The notes below the pieces were generated by a model. The model was given only the letters and a program-made list of their open reading frames with translations. It was not told the origin of the DNA and did no database searches. The translations under genes were made by a program, and so were the position numbers. DNA of 64,000 nt from Thioclava marina (GTDB lineage Bacteria > Pseudomonadota > Alphaproteobacteria > Rhodobacterales > Rhodobacteraceae), in contig NZ_MPZS01000002.1 in NCBI RefSeq assembly GCF_002020135.1, forward strand, positions 434,001-498,000. The letters are read 5' to 3'. Shown one piece after another: positions 42,967 to 50,611 of this stretch. Position 1 is the first letter of the stretch. Every line of letters starts with the position of its first letter.

Positions 42967-43336
42967 CTCTTTTTAACCCTCGGGTTCATGAGCCACGATC
43001 ATCCAGCATTCAACCTATGATTGCAAATCACTTCTTGATTCAACCGATCTGCAAGGCTAGAAACGACTGATGAGGGGCCACCCTACCGCTTAGACCTACC
43101 CGCAATCGGCGGCAATTGCGCCGGTGAGCGCGAAGGGCAAAAAACGTAAACATCAGAGAACGCAGTATTTTCTGCCGATCAAACCGAGAATGACATCCGT
43201 GACGAAAGAGGCTTGGCACAATTTCGCCTCAAAGTTGTGATTTCTCTAAGACTCTCCCTTAAATTGTTTTGTACGCTGGTTTTGAAGCACATTTTCCAAC
43301 CCCGCAATTTCGGGCCGATTTTTCAAGGATATTGAG
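42967..43336. other. Intergenic region, 370 bp, no gene seen
   Basis: Divergent upstream region of the KTSC-like gene and the receiver gene. It is AT-richer near 43140-43330, as expected for promoters. No clear -35/-10 pair, riboswitch or repeat was found by eye. Confidence 0.35.
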
Positions 43337-43891
43337 ATGACTCGAGTGTTCCTCAGAAGCGTCGCGGGAAAAGCGAATACCACAGACGAACCCTCCCAAG
43401 ATCGAAGATCCAGGACATCGACGGGAGGAGGCTCTGGCTTCGCGGCATCCGGGCTCCTGCCGAAACGGTGCATCATCTTCTGTGGCGACTCGCCCATGCT
43501 CAGCAGTGAGATCGGCCAAATCTGCAAACGGGAAGATGCAGAGCTTCTTGTTTGTTCCGAGGGACTTCTCGCGACGAGCTGGCTCGCGCTTCACTCAGAA
43601 GAGATCGACGTCTTGATGGTTGACGGCGACTATCTCGGAGAGATCGAAGACACGATCGACTTCTGTTTGCGTGTACGGCGCGCATCTCCCGCTTTGCCCG
43701 TGATCCTGGTCTCCAGCGAGATGCGCGCAGATGACTTCACCTGTGAACGCATGCAAGCCTGCGACGTCACGCTGAAATCACCTATCTCCGAGGTTCGGCT
43801 CAAGAACGCGATCAGAGCCGCGCGCCAGAACAATGCGTTTTTCCTGTCCCGCCAGCAAAACCAGATCTCGCGCCAAAATTTCGCATCGTAA
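43337..43891 (+). CDS. Stand-alone receiver-domain protein
   Basis: A 184-residue protein. After a 40-residue Ser/Gly-rich N-terminus it has a CheY-like fold: RCIIFCGDSPMLSSEIGQIC (one acidic residue where two are usual), IDVLMVDGDYLGEIEDTIDF (phosphoacceptor Asp), LPVILVSSEMRADDF (Ser switch) and VTLKSPISEVRLKNAIRAA (conserved Lys). No DNA-binding output is attached. The reduced acidic pocket suggests weak or altered phosphorylation. It precedes the BgsBA-like genes by 300 bp. Single-domain receivers also regulate Sinorhizobium beta-glucan production, so a control role here is reasonable but inferred. Confidence 0.65.
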   Translation: MTRVFLRSVAGKANTTDEPSQDRRSRTSTGGGSGFAASGLLPKRCIIFCGDSPMLSSEIGQICKREDAELLVCSEGLLATSWLALHSEEIDVLMVDGDYLGEIEDTIDFCLRVRRASPALPVILVSSEMRADDFTCERMQACDVTLKSPISEVRLKNAIRAARQNNAFFLSRQQNQISRQNFAS

Positions 43892-44194
43892 GTATCGAGA
43901 TTCACCAGGGCTTCGCGGGCGCAGCAGCGTGCGCCTGAAGATGATCGAACCTGGACTGCGCCAATGCGTGTCGTTGGTGCGTCAAAATTGGCGAGCGACA
44001 GAAAGCGGGCCATCGACGACGCGACAGCGCGGGCGCGGCCTGTGCGCAGCGATCAACGGCAATCTCCAGGCTGTCTGCAAATCCACAACACTCACCGCAG
44101 CTTGAGGTTGCGCGCTGGCAGATTTGCACGATTATAGATTGTTGAGAGTTGCCGCCTCACCGCGAGCAACCGAACAATCCCGAGGAGCGTCTCA
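43892..44194. other. Intergenic region, 303 bp, no gene seen
   Basis: Between the receiver gene and the membrane-fusion gene. No open frame of interest. An AT-rich patch near 44125-44150 (ACGATTATAGATTGTTGAGAG) may hold the promoter of the glycosyltransferase operon. Confidence 0.35.
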
Positions 44195-45325
44195 TTGAAA
44201 ACCTTCCGCCCCGTAATCGGTGTCGTTCTGGTCGCAGGTGCGCTCTGGGTGATCATCGGAGAACAAATGTCGGGGGTCAGCGCGGATGCCGTCGTCAATG
44301 CGCCCGTGGTGACGGTGCGCTCCAGCACCGCCGGAAACCTCCAGCTCCCGAGACGCCCGCTGGGTGCCCACGTTAATAAGGGTGAACTGCTGGCGAGCGT
44401 CGACGACACCCTCGCGGACACAACCCGACTGAACGACCTCAAGATGGAGAAGACGATCGCGCAGGCGAATGTCGATCAGATCCGGGGCGATCTGAATGCC
44501 AGGCGCGCGCAACGTCAGACCTATGTCGAGCGCACGGCGATTTTCCGGCAACAACGCATTGCCGAGATCGAGACGAAGCTGGAATTCGCCCAGGCACGGC
44601 TCGATCGCGCGGAAACAGGGGACACGAAACCCGATGCGGGCACTTCGAAGGCCACGAAAGCCTCCGCCGCGAGCACCGAGCCGCTCGCCCAGCTGCGCGA
44701 GGACGTGGCGCTGCTAAAGATCTCTCTCGAAGCCGCCAAGAAGGGGGTCTTCCTTGGCGATGGGTATAACGACGCGCCGAATTCCGAGCAGCGCGGACTC
44801 GAACTTGACGGCGAAATCACCTCCCTTGAGGTGGCTCTCGCTCATGCGCAGAGCCGTCTCCGGGCCCTCACCGATCGCAGCGCGCGGGAGCTGACACGGG
44901 TAAATACGCTTTCGACCAATTCGATAATGTCGCCGGTGAACGGGCTTTACTGGGAAAACCTTCAGGCAGACGGCGTGGCAATCCAGCGCGGCGACTCGAT
45001 CCTGAAGCTCGTGGACTGCGACGTTTCGATCGTGACCGCCTCGGTCAGCGAGGGGATCTACAACCGCCTGCATGTGGGCGACGCAGCCACCTTCAAGCTG
45101 GCATCGAACGGCAGCACTTACGCTGCGACGATCGCCCGTCTTGCCGGCAGCGGCGCGGCCTCGATCTACCAGAACCTCGCGATCGCACCGAGCCAGAAAC
45201 ATCTTGAACGTTACGATGTGACCTTGCTGGTTCCGGGCCTGAAATCCGACCCCGAGGTGGACTGCGCGGTGGGGCGGACCGGGAGGGTCTTTTTCGAAAA
45301 GCGCCCGCTCGATTTCAGTCGCTGA
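44195..45325 (+). CDS. Membrane fusion protein of a polysaccharide synthase (BgsB-like)
   Basis: A 376-residue protein starting with TTG at 44195, with GAGGAG 8 bp upstream; this start is needed for the N-terminal anchor (VIGVVLVAGALWVIIGEQMS). The lipoyl halves (APVVTVRSSTAGNLQLPRRP and LSTNSIMSPVNGLYWENLQA) flank a coiled coil with a low-complexity T/A/K insert (about 145-165). HlyD-like partners of this kind accompany membrane glycosyltransferases, as in BgsB of Sinorhizobium and Alg44. It would carry the nascent glucan through the periplasm. The synthase gene begins 12 bp later. Confidence 0.75.
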   Translation: MKTFRPVIGVVLVAGALWVIIGEQMSGVSADAVVNAPVVTVRSSTAGNLQLPRRPLGAHVNKGELLASVDDTLADTTRLNDLKMEKTIAQANVDQIRGDLNARRAQRQTYVERTAIFRQQRIAEIETKLEFAQARLDRAETGDTKPDAGTSKATKASAASTEPLAQLREDVALLKISLEAAKKGVFLGDGYNDAPNSEQRGLELDGEITSLEVALAHAQSRLRALTDRSARELTRVNTLSTNSIMSPVNGLYWENLQADGVAIQRGDSILKLVDCDVSIVTASVSEGIYNRLHVGDAATFKLASNGSTYAATIARLAGSGAASIYQNLAIAPSQKHLERYDVTLLVPGLKSDPEVDCAVGRTGRVFFEKRPLDFSR

Positions 45326-45337
45326 CGGCGGCTTGGC

Positions 45338-47326
45338 ATGATCCCGTATCCCCAACTCGGAGAGATAGGCTCGGCGGCAGTCCAGCTGATACTTGTGGTC
45401 GGCTTCATGGTCGTGGCGCGGGGTTTCATGGATCCCAAGCGCAACTTGCACCGCTCTGTGCTGCTCGGGATCAGTGCCCTGCTTGCCCTGCGCTATATCT
45501 GGTGGCGCGCGACACAGACCCTGGCCCCGCCGGGGCTGACCCTCGACGTTGCTGCAAGCTGGTCGCTCTTCGCCCTCGAAGCGCTCACGATGATCGGCTC
45601 TCTGAGCGCTTTCCTGATCCTGTCGCGAACCAAGGCGCGCAGCGAGGAAGCCGACGAACACGCGAACCTGTCGGCCGAAGAAGCGCCGCTCGTCGCGATC
45701 CTGATCGCGACCTACAACGAGGATCGCGACATCCTCGAACGGACGATCGTCGGAGCGAAATTCCTGCGCCATCACAACAAGATGGTAATCGTCTGCGATG
45801 ACAACCGACGCGACTGGCTGCGCGATCTTTGCGAAGCGCATGACGTGCGCTACATGCGCCGCCCCGATAACGAAGGGCAAAAGGCCGGCAATATCAATCA
45901 CGCGCTCGATCGTCTGGCCGAAGAGGAAAGACAACCCGAATACGTCGCAATCCTCGATGCCGATTTCGTGCCCCATCGCGGCTTCATCTCGCGCACGCTA
46001 GCCCTGTTTCACGACCCGGCGGTGGGTCTCGTGCAGACGCCCCAGCACTATTTCAACCCCGATCCGATCCAGCAGAACTTCGGCCTCAAAAGCTCCTATC
46101 CCGACGAGCAGCGCTTCTTCTTCGACCAGATGCAGCCCTCGCGCGACGGCTGGGGGATCGCCTTTTGCTGCGGCACTTCCTCGATCTGCCGGTGGAGCGC
46201 CCTACGCGAGATCGGCGGCTTCAACACCGAAAGCGTGACCGAGGATTTCATGCTGACGCTGGCACTGCAGAACGCGGGCTGGAAAACCGTTTACCTCACC
46301 GAGCCACTCACCGAAGGTCTGGCGCCCGAAGGGCTCAAGGAATACGTGACCCAGCGCGCCCGCTGGTGCCTCGGCCTGATGCAGATCGCGCGTTCTTCGC
46401 TCGGCCCGTTTGCCAAGAGCAACCTGCGCCTGCGCGATCGCTGGAGCGTCATCGATTCGATCTTCTACTGGACCACGACTTTCACCTTCCGGATCGCTGC
46501 GATCTGCTATCCTCTGCTCTATTGGTACTTCAACATTACTGTCGTGAATGCAGGGTTGTCGGATGTTCTGAGCTACTTCGGGGTCTATTACCTCTGGAGC
46601 TTGATGGCGCTGAACATGCTCAGTCGCGGCATGGTCGTCCCGCTGCTCAACGATGTGAGTCAGCTCATCGCCGCGATCCCGATCACGCGCGCGGCCTTTA
46701 CCGGGTTGCTTCAGCCCTATGGCCATCCTTTTTCGGTGACGGCAAAGGGCGGCGACCGCTCACGGGTGGTCATCCAATGGCGCATCATGGCCCCCTTCCT
46801 CGTCATGTTCTTCCTGACGCTGGGCGGGCTTCTGATCGGGATTATCTGGGATCGTTTCGCCTATTTTGATGCAGGCGACGGCAAATGGGTGATCCTGTTC
46901 TGGACGATCTACAACCTTTTCGTGCTCGCCATGACCTGCCGCGCCTGTGTCGAGCTGCCGCGTCGCGAGATCCATGTGGCCGATGAGCCCGAGCATACCA
47001 CCTTCGAGTCCGACGGCGTGGAATACTGGCTCTGGATCACCTCCTTGACGATGGACACGGTGCGCGTGCGCGGCGTGACCTTTCCGGAGCGGACCTACGG
47101 CATGCTCACGATCGACCAGATCTCCGGGCCGATCGCATGCTATGTCATCGCCAAGACCCGCGACGGTGCGCGTTTGCAGCTTCTGCCCAACGAGGCGCAA
47201 CGCGAAGAGCTCCTGGTGCGCCTCCATGCCGAAGGCGACGAGCCAGGCGTCAGCCATGTCCATGCAGGCGCGCTCCTGCGTGACCTCTACGGCCGCTTCC
47301 TTCCGAAATATTCTTCCGAGGACTAG
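45338..47326 (+). CDS. Processive family 2 glycosyltransferase, BcsA/BgsA-like
   Basis: A 662-residue membrane enzyme. Two N-terminal helices precede the catalytic GT2 domain: VAILIATYNEDRDILERTIV, D154-D155 in VCDDN, D207 and D209 in LDADFVP, D303 in VTEDFM, and QRARW at 339-343. All catalytic positions of BcsA are kept. Four to five further helices follow. The C-terminal 110 residues resemble a PilZ barrel, but the c-di-GMP motifs (RxxxR and D/NxSxxG) are not intact. BgsA of Sinorhizobium has similar size, partner and lack of canonical PilZ, and makes mixed-linkage beta-glucan; cellulose is the alternative product. Confidence 0.82.
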   Translation: MIPYPQLGEIGSAAVQLILVVGFMVVARGFMDPKRNLHRSVLLGISALLALRYIWWRATQTLAPPGLTLDVAASWSLFALEALTMIGSLSAFLILSRTKARSEEADEHANLSAEEAPLVAILIATYNEDRDILERTIVGAKFLRHHNKMVIVCDDNRRDWLRDLCEAHDVRYMRRPDNEGQKAGNINHALDRLAEEERQPEYVAILDADFVPHRGFISRTLALFHDPAVGLVQTPQHYFNPDPIQQNFGLKSSYPDEQRFFFDQMQPSRDGWGIAFCCGTSSICRWSALREIGGFNTESVTEDFMLTLALQNAGWKTVYLTEPLTEGLAPEGLKEYVTQRARWCLGLMQIARSSLGPFAKSNLRLRDRWSVIDSIFYWTTTFTFRIAAICYPLLYWYFNITVVNAGLSDVLSYFGVYYLWSLMALNMLSRGMVVPLLNDVSQLIAAIPITRAAFTGLLQPYGHPFSVTAKGGDRSRVVIQWRIMAPFLVMFFLTLGGLLIGIIWDRFAYFDAGDGKWVILFWTIYNLFVLAMTCRACVELPRREIHVADEPEHTTFESDGVEYWLWITSLTMDTVRVRGVTFPERTYGMLTIDQISGPIACYVIAKTRDGARLQLLPNEAQREELLVRLHAEGDEPGVSHVHAGALLRDLYGRFLPKYSSED

Positions 47327-47340
47327 CCGGGCCGCACCGC

Positions 47341-47919
47341 TCAAAAGGTATTGATGGTGAAGCCCAGGAAGGCCTCTTCAGCGAACACGTGATAGCCCGC
47401 CCGGATCGCAACCGGCCCATCGCCGATCTTCTTGGAGAACGCGACGGTGCGCTCGGAATAGGTGTCGCTTCCGCCTGCCGAAAGCTCGAGTCCGAAGCCG
47501 GACTTGTTGCCTGCCTGGAAGAGAGCGAACCAGTCCTGGCCGATGGTGTTGTACTGGGCCAGAACGAAGACATGACCGAAGGCAGTCGGCGTGTAACGCT
47601 CCACAGCGACTTTCGCCCCCAATCGCCAATTGCCTTCCGAAAGGGTCTTGCCGACGCTCGGTCCGATCTTCAGCGTGCCGATTCCGTCGACGACGAAATC
47701 ACGCGAGAGCGACGCACCGGTCGACCAGCCGCCCTCGTAATCCGAGAAGTTCGCTCCGAAGCTCACCTTGCCTCGGGTCATCGAAAAGACGGTGTCAGAG
47801 GTATTCTGCGCGGCATCGACCTGAAAAAACACCCCGTCGGCGCGCGCTTCGTGGGCATGCCCCAATGACAGTGCGACACCCGTCGCGACAGCGATGCCTA
47901 AACCGTAAACTCTGCGCAT
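47341..47919 (-). CDS. Outer-membrane beta-barrel protein
   Basis: A 192-residue protein with a signal peptide (MRRVYGLGIAVATGVALSLG, cleavage near ARA-DG). The mature sequence alternates polar and hydrophobic residues with many Gly and aromatic residues (GKVSFGANFSDYEGGWSTGA, LSAGGSDTYSERTVAFSKKI) and ends in F (TINTF), typical of barrels inserted by BamA. About eight strands are plausible. It is convergent to the synthase gene with 14 bp between, and could be an exit or accessory component of the same polysaccharide system (BcsS-like proteins have similar size), but this is uncertain. Confidence 0.65.
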   Translation of the reverse strand: MRRVYGLGIAVATGVALSLGHAHEARADGVFFQVDAAQNTSDTVFSMTRGKVSFGANFSDYEGGWSTGASLSRDFVVDGIGTLKIGPSVGKTLSEGNWRLGAKVAVERYTPTAFGHVFVLAQYNTIGQDWFALFQAGNKSGFGLELSAGGSDTYSERTVAFSKKIGDGPVAIRAGYHVFAEEAFLGFTINTF

Positions 47920-48152
47920 TGCTTGATTTCCTGTAAACCGCTGCCCTTTGGGCGCATCCCTCGAATGCCACCCGCGCTCCGTGAACCGGAGGCTTCATTC
48001 TGCCGGAGTGTTTTGCATAGCACCTCGCTTTGCAACCCGCAGAGCACAATCTTAAGAAGAAATAATTGAGCCTCACCTTTTTGCCACATTTACTATATAA
48101 TCGATTCAAAACGATTTTTGTTTTTTCCGAGCAACTCAGGATAGTAACGAAT

Positions 48153-49268
48153 ATGCGCGCTCCTCGAAATCTGGATCTGTCGGGCATCTTTCTGCGCACC
48201 GCGATCGCAATGGTTCTTATCGTTGTGGCGACGGCCGCATTCGTCACTGAGGTTGTCTCCAAGCAAGCTCTGGAATTCCAGAAATCGATCGAGCACAAAC
48301 TGGTGCTCAGGGGCGCTGATGCGGTCGCACTCAGCTTCAATACGGCGCTGACGCGCGAATGGGACAGTCTTCACGCTGTCGCCAAAAGCATCGGTTCCGC
48401 CTCTCAGGAAGACATGAACAAATTCATGGACGCGGTCGCCCAGACCGGGGGACAGGTTGCTTGGGCAGGGTTTGCGTCGTTGGATGGAACGATCAAATCC
48501 GGCTCGAACCGTCTGCAGGAAGGGACGAATATCAGCGCAAAGCAGTGGTTCCGCGATGGTCTCCGCAGACCGTCGATCGAAACCATTACCGAAGCCGGAA
48601 CGGTCGAGAACGAACGCACCGGCGAGCTGGAACGCTATCTGAACCTGTCGACCCCCGTGATCGGCCCCCATGGACAGACGATGGGTGTGCTCGTCTACCG
48701 ACTGCGGATCGAGTGGGTGCGGAGCTTCCTCCTCAAGGCCAGCAGTGACCTCGGTGTCGATGTGGTCATTCAGGACGTAAACGGCGATTTCGTGATCGAC
48801 ACGCGCCACACGGTCAAGCCGATCCCCGAGAACCTGACCGCGAGCGCAAGCCTGCGAAGCAACTCATCTGGCGCCTTCCATCTCGTCGGAGACACGAACG
48901 GGGACACCTATGCCTACGCACCCAATTTCGTCTGGAAGAGCCTTCCCGCGTTCGGCTGGCGCGTGTTTGCGGTGCTGCGGCAGGACAATATGTCGAATGA
49001 CCTGCCGGTCCTGACCGAAGTCACGCTCTCGACGGTGGCGGTGGCGGCACTGGGCATGCTCATCGTGACGCTGGTGTTTCTCAAGTTGCTCCTGCGCCCG
49101 GTCGAAAGACTCGCAAAGACGGCCGAGAGCATTGCGAATGGCAACCGGGTCTTCCCCGAGGAAACGACGAGTTCACGCGAGGCTGCCTCGCTCTCGAGCG
49201 CGCTTGCGATCATCCAGAGCAGGCTGATGCCGCTCCCTAGCGACACGCATTCGAAGGAAGCCCACTAG
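48153..49268 (+). CDS. Cache-HAMP sensor protein without output domain
   Basis: A 371-residue protein started at the ATG at 48153. TM1 is at about 12-32 (FLRTAIAMVLIVVATAAFVT) and a dCache-type periplasmic sensor at about 40-280 (GQVAWAGFASLDGTIKSGSN, STPVIGPHGQTMGVLVYRLR). TM2 is at about 290-312, and a HAMP-like linker (LRPVERLAKTAESIANGNRV) leads to a short tail. The protein stops there, with no kinase, GGDEF/EAL or chemoreceptor module. Such truncated sensors may signal through a partner protein. Its place beside the glucan synthase suggests environmental control of polysaccharide production. Confidence 0.75.
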   Translation: MRAPRNLDLSGIFLRTAIAMVLIVVATAAFVTEVVSKQALEFQKSIEHKLVLRGADAVALSFNTALTREWDSLHAVAKSIGSASQEDMNKFMDAVAQTGGQVAWAGFASLDGTIKSGSNRLQEGTNISAKQWFRDGLRRPSIETITEAGTVENERTGELERYLNLSTPVIGPHGQTMGVLVYRLRIEWVRSFLLKASSDLGVDVVIQDVNGDFVIDTRHTVKPIPENLTASASLRSNSSGAFHLVGDTNGDTYAYAPNFVWKSLPAFGWRVFAVLRQDNMSNDLPVLTEVTLSTVAVAALGMLIVTLVFLKLLLRPVERLAKTAESIANGNRVFPEETTSSREAASLSSALAIIQSRLMPLPSDTHSKEAH

Positions 49269-49593
49269 CGCTCCACGGACGCCTTGAGAAGAGCGCCGGG
49301 CAGGTTCGGCTGCGGATGCAGGCGAACCGCTTCCCCACGCAATGGTCTTTGGTTTCGATTGGTTGCGAGCGACTGCGCTCTCCCATCCTGACGGCGGGAT
49401 CGCGCCCCAAGATTAGCTGACCTGATCCCGGGAACCCTGACACGCAAAAGCCGGGGCTTCACCCAGACTTCCTTGTCTGACAGAACCGTCGCAAGGCAGC
49501 TCATCTCGGGCTTCGCAGAGCCGTTCGAAAGCCCTCGCCAGATAAACCTTCGAAGACCTGCTCATGCCCTCGTCGCGCCTGGGCCGAACGATC
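49269..49593. other. Intergenic region, 325 bp, no gene seen
   Basis: Between the convergent sensor and RfaH-like genes. Short frames on the minus strand have Arg/Ser-rich composition typical of non-coding GC-rich DNA. No strong hairpin with T-run was seen. Confidence 0.3.
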
Positions 49594-50097
49594 TCAGACC
49601 GAACGCAGCGCCTTGGGATCGACCGCGATTCGTCTCTCGCCGCCCATGAAATCGAGCAGCACCCAGATACGGGCGTCAGGGTCGATCTCTGCGATCCGCC
49701 CCACCAGATCGGTGAAAGGGCCACTGGCCACACGCACCGTGTCCCCAGCGCTGAAGCTGGCTTCGGACTGGAGGCAGGCCTCTGTGTCGCACTGCGCCAC
49801 GAGTTCCGAAATGAGCCCAGAAGGCACTTGGCGAGGCTCTGCGCCGAAGCTCACAAGCCGACTGACGCCGCGCGTCGCGTTGATTTTTCGCCAGAGCCCG
49901 CGTGCGGGGTCGAAGGAGACGAAAAGGTATCCGGGAAAGAGCGGGCGACGCGCTCTTTCAAAACGACCGGCGCGACGAATCGTGCGCACCTCTCGCGGCA
50001 AGAAAGTAGTGAAGCCCTGCCTCTCCAGATGTGTCTGTGCGATCGCCGCGCTGTTGGGCTTGAGCTGAGCCAGGAACCAGGGAGTTTCGGTGATCAT
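49594..50097 (-). CDS. NusG/RfaH-like transcription antiterminator
   Basis: About 167 residues from the ATG at 50097 (a TTG at 50121 is possible). The N-terminal NGN domain is clear: TPWFLAQLKPNSAAIAQTHL, RQGFTTFLPRE, then RPLFPGYLFVSFDPARGLWR. The C-terminal part has the KOW-like stretch FSAGDTVRVASGPFTDLVGR. Specialised NusG paralogues (RfaH, UpxY) load on RNA polymerase at polysaccharide operons and suppress termination and pausing. Its position just before the Wzc-Wza genes fits this role. Confidence 0.85.
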   Translation of the reverse strand: MITETPWFLAQLKPNSAAIAQTHLERQGFTTFLPREVRTIRRAGRFERARRPLFPGYLFVSFDPARGLWRKINATRGVSRLVSFGAEPRQVPSGLISELVAQCDTEACLQSEASFSAGDTVRVASGPFTDLVGRIAEIDPDARIWVLLDFMGGERRIAVDPKALRSV

Positions 50098-50611
50098 GAG
50101 GGCCACGATTATTTCGTTCAATAATGAGCGAATTCATCCTCATTGGCGAAGGGAATGCAACCCGAAGATGTTTCCCTTCCAAGGCGGAGATCGGAACCGG
50201 CAACCTTAGCTCCCCGCGATCAAACCCGTATAATCCATTAAAAACCAATACTTTACCAGAATTCATTTTTGCAATGAGCGCTTTCTAGCGCATCCCTATG
50301 TGCAGCACCCCCTACGGGATCCGGGCGCTTGGAACTCCCGGAAAAGAATCGTCACGAAAAAGGTTCATCAGCTGACATTGCCACTCAAAAGATCCTCTCG
50401 CCGGGTCCGGGGTTCAGATGGCCGATTTTCAGACGGACTGGGAAACCTCACTCGCCCCTCTGTGCCGGGCGCGCGCCTGCTCGACGAGGCATCCGAGCAC
50501 AATTCCATCCGCAGTTTCGCGGGCTTTTGCGAAATAGCTGTGCACCCGGTGGCTCGTGATGTCCCGCGCCACTCGACTGTCGAAGACGCGAAAATCCAGG
50601 ACGGTTCATGC
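50098..50611. other. Intergenic region, 514 bp, no gene seen
   Basis: Upstream of the RfaH-like gene and downstream of the Wzc-like gene. It has an AT-rich block at 50222-50280, containing TATAAT at 50229-50234, which probably holds the RfaH-like promoter on the minus strand. The frames running through 50300-50600 are continuations of antisense frames and not genes. Confidence 0.35.

Noticed and set aside
48081-48101. TTGCCA plus TATAAT promoter before the Cache-HAMP gene
   Set aside because: The spacing is only 9 bp, far too short for a sigma-70 promoter; the TATAAT alone is not enough to call one.
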